Made by a program: the position numbers and the translations under genes. A model generated the notes under the pieces. It was not told where the DNA came from, made no database searches, and saw only the letters and a program-made list of their open reading frames with translations. From contig NZ_JAPNLM010000003.1 in NCBI RefSeq assembly GCF_026627255.1, positions 1 to 64,000 of the forward strand: a stretch of 64,000 bases of DNA. The letters are read 5' to 3'. Within the stretch, counting starts at the first letter, position 1, and every line of letters starts with the position of its first letter. The DNA is from Streptomyces antarcticus (GTDB lineage Bacteria; Actinomycetota; Actinomycetes; Streptomycetales; Streptomycetaceae). Of the stretch, positions 18,394-27,469 are shown piece after piece.

Positions 18394-19038
18394 TCAGCGT
18401 TGCTGAAGTCCGGGCGCGACCTTGCGGAGTTCGTCGGCGCTGATCGCCCTGGCGCGCAGTAGGACGGGGGAGGTGGCGGTGATGTCCACGATCGAGGACG
18501 GCACGTCGGCGGGTGTCGGGCCGCCGTCCAGGTACACGGCCGCCGTATCACCGAGCATCCTGTGGGCGGCGTCGCAGTCCTGCGGGGAGGGCTGGCCGGT
18601 CAGGTTGGCGCTGGAGACGGCGAGCGGCCCGGTCTGGTTGAGCAGGTCCAGGGCGACCGGGTGCGCGGGCATGCGCAGGGCTACCGTGCCGCCGGTTTCG
18701 CCCAGGTCCCACTCGAGCGACGGCTTGTGGTGGGCGACCAGCGTCAGCCCGCCAGGCCAGAGCGCGTCCACAAGCCGGTGTGCCTGCTCGGGCAGATTCT
18801 CGACCAGGCCGTCCAAGTCGTCGGGGCCACCGACCAGTACGGGCGAGGGCATGTTCCGCCCCCGGCCCTTGGCGTCCAGCAGCCGGCAGACCGCCGCGGG
18901 GCTGAAGGCGTCCGCGCCCACCCCGTACACGGTGTCGGTGGGCAGCACGACCAGCTCACCACGCCGCAGCGCCGCGGCAGCCTCACCCAGCCCAACGGCA
19001 CGCTCGGAAGCGAAGCAGCAGTCGTAACGCTGAGACAC
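18394..19038 (-). CDS. TsaC/Sua5/YrdC-family protein
   Basis: A 214-residue protein of the threonylcarbamoyl-AMP synthase family, which makes the activated precursor for t6A in ANN-decoding tRNAs. Characteristic segments are GELVVLPTDTVYGVGADAFS, DAKGRGRNMPSPVLVG and FGPLAVSSANLTGQ-like residues at about 137-149 (TGPLAVSSANLTGQ). The GTG at 19038 with GGAGGACGACC ahead of it is a better start than longer readings. It is probably a second, accessory copy, because the housekeeping gene normally sits beside prfA and prmC. The presence of a tsaD fragment 7 kb away is curious but may be chance. Confidence 0.8.
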   Translation of the reverse strand: MSQRYDCCFASERAVGLGEAAAALRRGELVVLPTDTVYGVGADAFSPAAVCRLLDAKGRGRNMPSPVLVGGPDDLDGLVENLPEQAHRLVDALWPGGLTLVAHHKPSLEWDLGETGGTVALRMPAHPVALDLLNQTGPLAVSSANLTGQPSPQDCDAAHRMLGDTAAVYLDGGPTPADVPSSIVDITATSPVLLRARAISADELRKVAPGLQQR

Positions 19039-19431
19039 GGTCGTCCTCCATCCGATGGCGCTGTTGTCCCGCCAGACAAAAGCGCCTCTCCCTGTGCCCA
19101 ACGACTCGGACGTCCCCGAGGTTCTCCCCAGCCAGACCCACCGGGCGGGGCCCGGCCGTTCAAGATCATCGCATCGCCCCGGCGGCCTGCCGGCCGCCGA
19201 CGGCATCCTGCGCCCCCGTCCGGCCCGCACCGCCATCTCCGGCGCCGGGTAACCGCCCCTGCGAGGCCGCGGCGGAGCCACCCGCGTCCGCCTGCCGCAC
19301 TGACTCACCGTGGCGAACCGGCCGCACGCCGCATCCCGGCCCCGGCCGAGGGCGGACAGGGCCCTGGCAGGGAGTCTGCTTGAAGCACGGCCCACCCACG
19401 GACGCGGCATCGCAGTCGAAAGGGGGCGCCG
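19039..19431. other. Intergenic stretch, no gene recognised
   Basis: Upstream region shared by the leftward TsaC-like gene and the rightward STAS gene. Open frames lack codon bias. It probably contains both promoters. Confidence 0.25.
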
Positions 19432-19781
19432 GTGCACGACACGATCCACGTGAGCGTCCAGGCCACCGGTCCCGGCAGCTGCCGGGACCGGTGGCCGGAG
19501 AACTCGACGGGTGCAGCGCCCGCGCCGTCCGGGACACCCTCTGCGATGCCCTGAGCCGTCATGAGCGTGTCGATGTGGACTGCTCCCGCCTGTCGTTCTG
19601 CGACTGCACCAGGCTCGGCGCGTTGCTGGACGCCGCCCGCGCGGCCAAGACCGCCGGCCCTGAGTTGCGGTTGTGTGCGGTCCCGCACGCGCTGGCCCGG
19701 CTGCTGCGGCTCTTCTACCACACCGACGGCGCCTTCACCATCGAGCCCGAACTGGCGGACCGGACACCCCACCGTCGCTAG
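19432..19781 (+). pseudogene. STAS-domain gene interrupted by a palindrome and frameshift
   Basis: A GTG at 19432 after AAAGGGGGCGCC starts VHDTIHVSVQATGPGSC, a normal first STAS strand. After the perfect palindrome at 19461-19496 the sensible reading continues in another frame as VAGELDGCSARAVRDTL, then VDVDCSRLSFCDCTRLGALL and ends at 19781. The domain has an unusual CDCTRLG loop in place of DSSGLG, so a phosphorylatable Ser/Thr would be Thr. The two halves together make one complete 115-residue anti-sigma-factor-antagonist-like protein. A downstream-only start would miss the first strand. Confidence 0.6.
19461..19496. repeat. Perfect 36-bp palindrome
   Basis: GGCCACCGGTCCCGGCAG at 19461-19478 is followed with no spacer by its exact reverse complement to 19496. 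It sits inside the STAS coding region at the position where the reading frame changes. Confidence 0.95.
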
Positions 19782-20309
19782 TCGCGCAGGTTCGCCGTGG
19801 AATCGGCTTTGATCTGCTTCGAGGTCCGCGCGGCGCCGAGCACCGCGGCGGGGAGCTCGTCCGGCCACTCCTCGGGCTCGACCATGGTCTGGCGGCCGAC
19901 GGTGAGCACGGACATCAGCAGCCCCTTGGCGACCTGCTGCTGGAGCGCCGCACGTATCCCGCCCTCGCGCGCGTTGATGCCGGCTGCCTCCCGTACGGCC
20001 CGCTCGCAGTCCCTGGCCAGGTACGGGTGGGCGGGAGCGGACAGCGCCGTCATCAGGTTCATCGCCTCGTGTGCGAGCCCGTCGCAGATCCGGTTCCACG
20101 TCTGGCGGTCGTAGCCGCCCTCCTTTTAGTAGTCGATCGCGAGGGTGCCCCCCCATCAGCTCCTTCACTTCGGGGCGACCTCGCCCGGGGAACGTCAGGT
20201 TGGGCCATGGCACGCGCGGGCGGGTGCCATGGGTTGTGGCAGCAGCGATGATCGACAGCGCCGAGAGCAGTGCGAACAGGGCGGGGTAGCTGCCGATCGG
20301 CTCGGCCAT
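19778..20309 (-). pseudogene. Broken hypothetical gene (two lesions)
   Basis: The ATG at 20309 starts MAEPIGSYPALFALLSALSI, a membrane-anchor-like N-terminus, and reads sensibly to EVKELMGG. A run of seven G (complement of C at about 20148-20154) then shifts the frame; with six G the reading continues TLAIDY. An in-frame TAA follows, then KEGGYDRQTWNRICDGLAHE and on to AREGGIRAALQQQVAKGLLM, ending at 19778. The restored protein would be about 176 residues. Two independent lesions argue for a real pseudogene rather than an assembly error. No family recognised. Confidence 0.65.
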
Positions 20310-20353
20310 GTGAGTGCGGTTGTGCCGGTCGGTTGTCCGGCACCGGCTGATGG

Positions 20354-21778
20354 TCAGGCGGTGCTCACGACGCAGTTGTAGGTCGAGGTGCCCGAGCCGT
20401 TGTAGGCCTCGACGTCGAGGTAGTAGGTGCCGCTGGCGGTTGTGATGAAGGTGAGGGCTTCGTCGGTGCCGGCGCCGTCGTGGACCGACCGTACGAGGGT
20501 GCTGCCGGTGGAGCCGAGCAGGTAGAGGTCGGCGTCGTAAGCGTCGGGGACCGCGCATTGGACGCTGAGCTTCTGGTTCGAGGCGAGAGAGATCCGGAAG
20601 TAGTCCCGGTCGGTGGTGGACTGCATGCTGCCGGTGAGGGTGGCGGGGGGAGTGAGAGCGGTGGCGTCATTGGCGGTGGTGCGGGTGTCGTTCGCTTCGG
20701 TTTCGGCGAAGGTGGTGCCGCTGGGCGGTGTGCCGCAGTCGGTTTGCGCCGTTCCGTTGTAGAGGTTGGTGTCGGCGACGCCGTTGGTGACGCTGCGGAG
20801 GTAGTAGCCGCAGGTGGGGCGGTTCTTGAAGTCGTATGTCTGGCCGGTGTTCAGGTGCCAGATCTTGTAGTTCGAGAAGGTCAGCGGCTTGCCCGGCGTG
20901 GCTTGTTCGGGCTGGTGGTCGCCGAGGACGATGTAGGCGGCCTTGCCGTAGAGCGTGGCCAGTCCGGAGCTGTCGAGGTACAGGGAGCTGCCTTCGTCCA
21001 CTCCTACGCCCCAGGCCTTGCCGGCGGTGGTCCGGCCGTCCTTGATGGCCCGGGCGACGAACGCCATGGTGCGGCCCATTCGGTCGCGGGTGACGAAGTG
21101 CGAGTCGTTGATGACGTTGCCGTAGTCGGCCCATTCGAACATGCCGGTGGTGAACGAGATATGGCTGTCGTAGGGGTCGGCGAGCGCTTCCGGGGTGGTG
21201 ACGCTGCCGTTGCAGGCGTCGTAGACGACCGGGCTGTTGATGTGGTGACCGGCGCTGCCTCCGCCTGAGCCGCCACCCTTGGCGACGACCGATTCCACCG
21301 ACGCCTCCAGTGCGGTGCCCTTCCACGCGGCGTAGCGGCACTGGTCGCCGCCGGCGAAGAAGACAAACTCCGCGTTGCGGATGTCGGTGTTGACCTGGCT
21401 GCTGTCGCCGTCTCTTGCGGCAGTGAGGGTCCAGGTCGTACAGGAGTTGACACCCGTCAGGGGCATCACGGTGTCGCACTCGGGGGTCTTGCTCCCTGAG
21501 GTGGGCGCCGAGCCGCTGAGGACGACGACGTCCAGGCTGCCGGTGCCCCCGCGGATGGCATCGATGGCGCGTGCCATCGGGGCGGCGAGGATCTTGCCGT
21601 CACCGTTCATGGTGAAGGCGGGGCCCTGCCAGGAGGTGCGGCTCACGTCAGAGGCGCTGCCCAGGCGGATGCGCGTGGCGGCTGCCTCGGCGGGGCCGGC
21701 CGTGGCGAGGGTGGCGGTGAGGGTGAGCAGCGCGAGGGCGGCGGGGGCCAGGCTTGGGCGCAGACTTCTGGTTCTCAT
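20354..21778 (-). CDS. Secreted cyanophycinase-like S51 peptidase with PPC domain
   Basis: A 474-residue exported protein. Residues 1-33 are a Sec-type signal peptide (LAPAALALLTLTATLATAGP). Residues about 35-380 form a peptidase S51 (cyanophycinase-like) fold. FVFFAGGDQCRYA (residues 138-150) matches the conserved GGDQ turn, and GGGSAGHH (about 172-179) occupies the nucleophilic-serine elbow, with Ser175 the likely nucleophile. Residues about 385-474 form a pre-peptidase C-terminal (PPC) domain (DRDYFRISLASNQKLSVQC). It probably acts outside the cell on cyanophycin or another isopeptide polymer. It is divergent from the ABC-importer operon and shares the intergenic region. Confidence 0.75.
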   Translation of the reverse strand: MRTRSLRPSLAPAALALLTLTATLATAGPAEAAATRIRLGSASDVSRTSWQGPAFTMNGDGKILAAPMARAIDAIRGGTGSLDVVVLSGSAPTSGSKTPECDTVMPLTGVNSCTTWTLTAARDGDSSQVNTDIRNAEFVFFAGGDQCRYAAWKGTALEASVESVVAKGGGSGGGSAGHHINSPVVYDACNGSVTTPEALADPYDSHISFTTGMFEWADYGNVINDSHFVTRDRMGRTMAFVARAIKDGRTTAGKAWGVGVDEGSSLYLDSSGLATLYGKAAYIVLGDHQPEQATPGKPLTFSNYKIWHLNTGQTYDFKNRPTCGYYLRSVTNGVADTNLYNGTAQTDCGTPPSGTTFAETEANDTRTTANDATALTPPATLTGSMQSTTDRDYFRISLASNQKLSVQCAVPDAYDADLYLLGSTGSTLVRSVHDGAGTDEALTFITTASGTYYLDVEAYNGSGTSTYNCVVSTA

Positions 21779-22133
21779 GGGAGGTCTCCGGGGTTCGGGG
21801 ATAGGTCCCGCTGGCAGGCAGGACCCGACAGCGCCGCGTGAGAAGCGGGCCATGGGCGGCGGGCTTCTAGGCCGGACGGCGATGTGGTACCGGAACTTAC
21901 AAGCCAAGCAATCTGAGCGATAGATGTATGACGGGAATCGCTAAATCAAGCCGCCCCCTCCTGGACAACCTGGTCTTAGGGCAGCTGCTAGCCGTTGGCC
22001 ACATGACTTGTTCCGCTCGTTACATGAACGTAATGAGCGATACATCTAGCCAAGATTTCGAAGCATCTGTAACTTCCCTGTCTGTAGTCGACGGCGAGCA
22101 CTCCCGTCGGCCCGACTGGAGAGGTTCGACCTG
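21779..22133. promoter_or_regulatory. Divergent regulatory region with inverted ATACATCTA sites
   Basis: This 355-base intergenic region is A+T-rich. ATACATCTA is present on the + strand at 22040-22048 and on the - strand at 21921-21929, each next to GAGCGAT on its + strand side. The two copies are candidate operators for the RpiR-type regulator at 27470, which lies at the end of the importer operon. Confidence 0.45.
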
Positions 22134-23081
22134 ATGAACGCTCATTTCGCTCGCCCCCTAGCGGTGGTCCTCGGTACGGCGACGGCGCTGGCCGCACTGA
22201 CCGCCTGTTCGGACTCGAACCCCGGCTCAGCTGTCGGCGGAAGCGACACGAAGGTCGCCGGCGTGGCGATCACCAAGGACCAGGCGCTCCACGACGCGCT
22301 TCCAGCCGCGATCAAGGAGTCGGGAACGGTGCGGGTGGCGACCGATGTGCCGTACGCGCCCTTCGAGATGTTCGTCAAGGAAGGCGAGAGCGCGCTCACC
22401 GGCGTTGACTACGATCTCGGCCAAGCACTGGGGGTCAAGCTGGGGGTGAAGTTCGCCTTCACCCCGCAGAAGTTCGACGGCATTGTGCCCGCCATCCAGG
22501 CCGGCAAGTTCGATGTGGCGATGTCCGCCATCACCGACAACGCGGAGCGGCAGAAGGTCGTCGATTTCGTCGACTACTCGCAGTCCGGTTCCGGCATCAT
22601 GGTCGCCGAAGGCAACCCCGCGAAGATCGCCACACTGGACGACCTGTGCGGCAAGCCGGTGGGTGTCCAGGCCGCCACCAACCAGCTCGACCTCCTCAAG
22701 GCGCACCAGAGCCGGTGCAAGGCCATCGACAAGGGCGAGATCGGCATCCAGACCTTCCCCAAGGACTCCGACGCCCAGCTCGCCCTGCGCGCCGGGAAGG
22801 TCGTCGCGGACGTCCTGACCAAGCCCGCAGCCGGATGGACGGCCAAGACCGCCGAGGACGGCAAGGCGTTCGACCTGGTGGATGACCCGGCGGCTCTCGG
22901 TGGTTACAACGCCTCCCCGAACGGCATCGCCGTTTCCAAGAAGTTGCCGGAGCTGACCGACGCCATCCAGAAGGCACTGCAGCAGCTCATCGACGACGGA
23001 ACCCTCAACAGGATCTGCGACAAGTACGGCGTCGCTTCCATCGCGGTGACGGAAGCCACCAGGAATGCGTCGGTGAACTGA
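22134..23081 (+). CDS. Polar amino-acid ABC transporter, substrate-binding lipoprotein
   Basis: A 315-residue secreted lipoprotein with lipobox [10 protein letters not shown] (Cys about residue 25) and a solute-binding protein family 3 fold. The fold shows as [51 protein letters not shown] and [13 protein letters not shown]. It captures a polar or basic amino acid or a small dipeptide and delivers it to the membrane complex encoded by the next two genes. It is the first gene of a tight operon reaching at least to the S51 gene at 26063. GAGAGG lies upstream of the ATG. Confidence 0.92.
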   Translation: MNAHFARPLAVVLGTATALAALTACSDSNPGSAVGGSDTKVAGVAITKDQALHDALPAAIKESGTVRVATDVPYAPFEMFVKEGESALTGVDYDLGQALGVKLGVKFAFTPQKFDGIVPAIQAGKFDVAMSAITDNAERQKVVDFVDYSQSGSGIMVAEGNPAKIATLDDLCGKPVGVQAATNQLDLLKAHQSRCKAIDKGEIGIQTFPKDSDAQLALRAGKVVADVLTKPAAGWTAKTAEDGKAFDLVDDPAALGGYNASPNGIAVSKKLPELTDAIQKALQQLIDDGTLNRICDKYGVASIAVTEATRNASVN

Positions 23082-23084
23082 TCC

Positions 23085-24047
23085 ATGGCGACCCTCTCCC
23101 ACGCGGACATGAAACCGGACCTGCACGGCTCGGACGAGAACCTCAACGTCGTACCGCTACGCCACTACGGCCGCTGGATCGCCGCAGCGGCCGCGATCGC
23201 AGCCCTGGTCGGGCTGGTCGGATCCCTGGCCAAGAACGACAACCTGCACTGGAACGTGGTCGGGGACTATCTCTTCGCCGGTCTCATCTTCGACGGCCTG
23301 GCAACCACCCTGTGGCTGACCGCCGCAGCCATGGCCCTGGGCCTGGGGCTGGGCACCGTCATCGCCGTCATGCGACTCTCCAGCAGCCCCATCCTCTACG
23401 GGATGTCCTCCCTGTTCGTCTGGGCCTTCCGCGGAACCCCGCTCCTGGTCCAGATCATCTTCTGGGGCTACGCCGCCGCCCTCTACTCACAGATCAAGAT
23501 CGGTGTGCCGTTCACCGGCATCACCTTTATCTCGTGGGACACCAACAGCGTCCTGACCCCCGCTGTAGCCGCCCTCCTCGCCCTCGGCCTCAACGAAGCC
23601 GCCTACACGTCGGAAATCGTCCGCGCCGGCATCCAGTCCGTCGACCCGGGCCAGGCAGAGGCAGCCCACTCGCTCGGAATGCGTCCGGCCCTGACCGCAA
23701 GGCGGATCGTCCTTCCCCAGGCCATGCGCGTCATCATCCCGCCCATGGGCAACGAGACCATCAACATGCTCAAGATGACCGCCCTGGTCTCCGTCATCGG
23801 CGCCCACGACCTCATGTCCAACATCCAAGAGGTCTACGCCCAGAACTACCAGGTCATCCCCATGCTCGTCGTCGCCAGCCTCTGGTACCTGGCCCTCGTC
23901 TCCCTGCTCAGCATCCCGCAGGCATGGCTCGAGCGCCGCTACGGCCGCGGCTCCGCACGCAGCCAGAACATCCCCGTCATACAGCGCATGCTCGGCACCA
24001 CGAGCACCACGCTGGCACGCCGCACCAAGAAGGAGGCCGGCCGATGA
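23085..24047 (+). CDS. Polar amino-acid ABC transporter permease
   Basis: A 320-residue HisM/GlnP-type inner-membrane permease with about five helices after a 25-residue soluble N-terminus. The EAA loop, which docks to the ATPase, is [20 protein letters not shown] with [11 protein letters not shown]. Only one permease gene is present, so the complex is probably a homodimer. ATGA overlap with the ATPase gene and a three-base gap from the binding protein show one operon. The C-terminus is extended and basic. Confidence 0.92.
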   Translation: MATLSHADMKPDLHGSDENLNVVPLRHYGRWIAAAAAIAALVGLVGSLAKNDNLHWNVVGDYLFAGLIFDGLATTLWLTAAAMALGLGLGTVIAVMRLSSSPILYGMSSLFVWAFRGTPLLVQIIFWGYAAALYSQIKIGVPFTGITFISWDTNSVLTPAVAALLALGLNEAAYTSEIVRAGIQSVDPGQAEAAHSLGMRPALTARRIVLPQAMRVIIPPMGNETINMLKMTALVSVIGAHDLMSNIQEVYAQNYQVIPMLVVASLWYLALVSLLSIPQAWLERRYGRGSARSQNIPVIQRMLGTTSTTLARRTKKEAGR

Positions 24048-24808
24048 CCACACCCATGGTGCAGGCCAAGGGCGTCACCAAGAACTACGGCAAGCTCGAA
24101 GTACTCAAAGGTATCGACCTCACCGTCGAGCGCGGACAGGTCTGCTGCCTGCTGGGCCCCTCCGGCTCGGGCAAATCCACCTTTCTGCGCTGCATCAACC
24201 ACCTAGAAGGCATCGACGGGGGAACACTGACCGTTGACGGCGACCTCGTCGGCTACCGCCGACACGGCCAAAAGCTCCACGAGCTGCGCGAGCCCGAGAT
24301 CGCCCAGCGGCGCCGCGACATCGGCATGGTTTTCCAGCGCTTCAACCTCTTCCCCCACATGACCGCGTTGCAGAACGTCATCGAAGCCCCCGTCAACGTC
24401 GCCGGCATCCCACGGGTGCAAGCCACGCAGGAAGCACACCGCCTCCTCGAGCAGGTCGGTCTCGCCGATCGCGCCGACCACTATCCCGCGCAGCTCTCCG
24501 GCGGACAGCAGCAGCGCGTCGCCATCGCCCGCGCCCTGGCCATGAAACCCAAACTGATGCTGTTCGACGAGCCCACCTCCGCGCTCGACCCCGAACTGGT
24601 CGGCGACGTCCTCGACGTCATGCGCAACCTGGCAGCCGAGGGCATGACGATGGTCGTCGTCACCCACGAAATCGGGTTCGCCCGCGAAGTCGCCGACACC
24701 GCCGTCTTCATGGACGAAGGCGTTGTCGTCGAAGCCGGCGACCCCCGCCACGTCCTCGTCGAGCCCGAGCAGGACCGTACCCGCGCCTTCCTCTCCGCGG
24801 TCCTGTGA
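24044..24808 (+). CDS. Polar amino-acid ABC transporter ATP-binding protein
   Basis: A 254-residue ATPase of the GlnQ/HisP class. Walker A is GPSGSGKST, the Q-loop is [10 protein letters not shown], the signature is [16 protein letters not shown] and Walker B is [14 protein letters not shown], followed by the H-loop VTHEIGFA. The start at 24044 overlaps the permease stop, and its own stop overlaps the GTG of the M20 peptidase, so four genes are translationally linked. It powers uptake of the substrate bound by the upstream lipoprotein. Confidence 0.95.
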   Translation: MTTPMVQAKGVTKNYGKLEVLKGIDLTVERGQVCCLLGPSGSGKSTFLRCINHLEGIDGGTLTVDGDLVGYRRHGQKLHELREPEIAQRRRDIGMVFQRFNLFPHMTALQNVIEAPVNVAGIPRVQATQEAHRLLEQVGLADRADHYPAQLSGGQQQRVAIARALAMKPKLMLFDEPTSALDPELVGDVLDVMRNLAAEGMTMVVVTHEIGFAREVADTAVFMDEGVVVEAGDPRHVLVEPEQDRTRAFLSAVL

Positions 24809-26046
24809 CCGCCACCCTCGGCCGGCAGCTTCACGCGCGGGCCTTGCAGAGCAGGGCCGACGCCCGCCACAGCGAGTACCTGGCAGACCTCAGCGCCCTC
24901 GTCGCCATCGACTCCGGGTCCTACAGCCCCGACGGCGTCAACCGTGTCGCCGCATGGTTCGACGCTCGCCTGCAGCGCATCGGATTCACCACCGAGCGCA
25001 CTGAAGTGCCCCGACACCGTGGCCGTTCCCTGGGCGACGTACTCGTCGCCCGCAAACAGGGAAGCCTGTCCGCCTCCGCTGATGGGCGACGTATCCTCCT
25101 CGCCGGCCACATGGACACCGTCTTCGACGACGGCACCGCCGCAGCCCGGCCCTTCATCCTGGCCGGATCCCTGGCCCACGGACCAGGCGTCAGCGACGAC
25201 AAGGGCGGCCTCCTCGCCGGCCTCACCGCCCTGGAAATCCTCCAAGAAGCCGGTTTTCACCAGTACGCGGAACTGGTATTCCTCGCCACCCCCGACGAGG
25301 AAATCGGCTCCCCCGGCAGCAGCGAAGTCACCCGGCAGACCGCCCGCGACATGCACTACGCCCTCGCCCTGGAATGTGCCCGGGAGAACGGCGACATCGT
25401 CATCGCCCGCAAAGGCGTCGCCGACTTCCTCATCACCGTCACCGGACGCGCCGCGCACGCCGGCATCGAACCCGAACGGGGTGCCCACGCGGCCCTGGCC
25501 GCAGCCCACCTCACCCTTGGCCTCCAAGCACTCAACGGGCAGTGGGACGACGCCACCGTCAACGTCGGCATCGTCCGCGCCGGCACCCGGGCCAACATCG
25601 TGCCCTCGCAGGCCGAACTCCACGTCGAGGTCCGCGGCGCCACCGCCGCCACACTCCAGCGCATCCGCTCGTCCATCCACGAGCTGGCGAGCCGTACCGA
25701 AGTGTCCGGCACCACAGCCCATGTCCAGCAACTCGACCTGTGCCCACCCATGGAAGACACCCCCGCGAGCCACCGCATGTTCGAACTCGCCCGCGCCGAA
25801 GGTCGCAAGCTCGGCCTGGAATTCGGGGCCGCAGCCACCGGCGGCGTCGGCGACGCCAACACCATCGCCGGCACGGGCGTACCCGTGCTCGACGGGCTCG
25901 GCCCCGTCGGGGGAGCCGACCACACCCCCGAGGAATGGCTGGACACCGACTCCATCGCCCCGCGCATCGCACTGCTCGCCTCGCTGATCGTCGTCCTCGC
26001 CGACAACCGCAACGACCGCAACCCCGTCCCCACCTCCCAGCCCTGA
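24805..26046 (+). CDS. M20-family metallopeptidase (ArgE/DapE/CPG2-like)
   Basis: A 413-residue cytoplasmic di-zinc hydrolase of the M20 family. The metal-binding elements are visible: [32 protein letters not shown] and the C-terminal [10 protein letters not shown]. The dimerisation domain occupies roughly residues 210-320. The family removes acyl groups from, or splits dipeptides of, amino acids such as arginine, aspartate and glutamate. In this operon the likely substrate is the dipeptide or modified amino acid brought in by the importer, for instance beta-Asp-Arg. That is inference from context. The GTG start overlaps the ATPase stop. Confidence 0.85.
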   Translation: MTATLGRQLHARALQSRADARHSEYLADLSALVAIDSGSYSPDGVNRVAAWFDARLQRIGFTTERTEVPRHRGRSLGDVLVARKQGSLSASADGRRILLAGHMDTVFDDGTAAARPFILAGSLAHGPGVSDDKGGLLAGLTALEILQEAGFHQYAELVFLATPDEEIGSPGSSEVTRQTARDMHYALALECARENGDIVIARKGVADFLITVTGRAAHAGIEPERGAHAALAAAHLTLGLQALNGQWDDATVNVGIVRAGTRANIVPSQAELHVEVRGATAATLQRIRSSIHELASRTEVSGTTAHVQQLDLCPPMEDTPASHRMFELARAEGRKLGLEFGAAATGGVGDANTIAGTGVPVLDGLGPVGGADHTPEEWLDTDSIAPRIALLASLIVVLADNRNDRNPVPTSQP

Positions 26047-26062
26047 CACGCAGGAGGACCTC

Positions 26063-27358
26063 ATGCGCAATCCCTCCACCCCACACCGACGCGCCCTTCT
26101 CACGGCCGGCGCCGCCGGCCTCGTCCTGGCCCTGACCACGACCCCCGTCACCTACGCCGCCCCCCACCCCAAACCCCCCACCAGCGGCTCTCTGGTACTG
26201 ATCGGCGGCGGGCTCAAGGCGGACAACACCGCCGTGTACGGCGAGATCATCAAGCGCGCGGGAGGCGCCGGCGCACGCATCGGCATCATCACGGCCGCCT
26301 CCGTCCCGGCCAGCCAGGACGCCCACGCAGACGATCCCCAGCGGTGCGGCAACTCCGCCTGCAACGGCGCCTACTACGCCGACCTTTTCAAGCGGCACGG
26401 CGCCGCCGACGCCCAATGGGTCCCCGTCGACTTGGACCACATCGACGCCGCCGACTCCGAGGAGGTCGTGGCCCAGATCAACGCCATGACGGGCTTCTTC
26501 TTCGGCGGCGGCGACCAGTACCGCTACGTCACCACCCTCCTGCACGGCGAGGAGCACACCGACTCCAAGGTCCTCGCAGCGATACGCGCCAAGCTCGCCT
26601 CCGGCGCCGTCGTCGCCGGCTCCTCCGCCGGGGCCCAGATCGCCGCCGGCCGAGACATGGTCACCGGAGGGGACTCCTACCAAGGACTCCGCGACGGAAG
26701 CGCACCCGGCTATTTCGACGACCCCACCCGCCTGGGCTACCTGCCCGCCGGCGGCTTCGGTTTCCTGACCTCCGGGCTCATCGACACCCACACCGGAGCC
26801 TACGGACGCGAAGGTCGGGCCCTGCGCCTCGCCGCGGACACCGGACACGACCGCGTGTACGGCCTGGAGGAGAACACGGCCCTCATCGTCGACCGCCCCG
26901 GCACCGCAACCGAACACATCACGGTCCGCGGCACCAACGGCGTCACCATCCTCGACCTGCGCCGAGCCGAAACCAAAAGAACGCCCCAGGGCTGGTCATT
27001 GCACGGCGCCCGCTACAACCACCTCACCGACGGCGACCGCTACACCGCCCACACCTGGACCACCCACCCCGCCGCCACCAAGCGCCGCCTTCACGCACTC
27101 AGTCAAACCCCCGTACCCATGAACACGGACGTCTTCTACGCAACCGACAACCCCGACGGCCACCCCTACTCCCTGCTCGGCACCGCCCGCGCCCTCGCAG
27201 CAACCCGCGCCCAGCGCACCGCGACCGCCACCACCTACGAGACCGCACCGCGCTTCACCGTCACCCTCACCAAGAGCGGCCGGTACGCGACCTGGACCTC
27301 GGACGGCTCCACCCCGGCCACCATGACCGGACTCGATCTCTCCATCACCGCGCGGTAA
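26063..27358 (+). CDS. Exported cyanophycinase-like peptidase S51
   Basis: A 431-residue protein with a twin-arginine-like signal (HRRALLTAGAAGLVLAL, mature from about residue 33) and a peptidase S51 fold. The S51 landmarks are FFFGGGDQYRYV (residues 145-156) and the nucleophile elbow AGSSAGAQIAAG with Ser188. The following YGLEENTALIVD stretch is typical of cyanophycinases, which cut the polymer of multi-L-arginyl-poly-L-aspartate into beta-Asp-Arg. A further C-terminal region of about 100 residues has no recognised domain. The gene follows the M20 gene by 16 bases with AGGAGG as ribosome-binding site, so it belongs to the importer operon. Confidence 0.82.
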   Translation: MRNPSTPHRRALLTAGAAGLVLALTTTPVTYAAPHPKPPTSGSLVLIGGGLKADNTAVYGEIIKRAGGAGARIGIITAASVPASQDAHADDPQRCGNSACNGAYYADLFKRHGAADAQWVPVDLDHIDAADSEEVVAQINAMTGFFFGGGDQYRYVTTLLHGEEHTDSKVLAAIRAKLASGAVVAGSSAGAQIAAGRDMVTGGDSYQGLRDGSAPGYFDDPTRLGYLPAGGFGFLTSGLIDTHTGAYGREGRALRLAADTGHDRVYGLEENTALIVDRPGTATEHITVRGTNGVTILDLRRAETKRTPQGWSLHGARYNHLTDGDRYTAHTWTTHPAATKRRLHALSQTPVPMNTDVFYATDNPDGHPYSLLGTARALAATRAQRTATATTYETAPRFTVTLTKSGRYATWTSDGSTPATMTGLDLSITAR

Positions 27359-27469
27359 CACCCCCTCACGGCTCCCGGTCGGCGGTGACCCGCCGGGACA
27401 CCGCATCCGCCGGGCCGGGCACTAAGCTCGGCGGATGCGGCCCGCACCCCCAGAGAGGACTCCCATCCG

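Noticed and set aside
22134..24808. Importer as part of the chlorophyll-type cluster
   Set aside because: It is translationally coupled to the M20 and S51 genes and lacks the GAAACA-N-TGTTTC operator, so it belongs to the scavenging locus.
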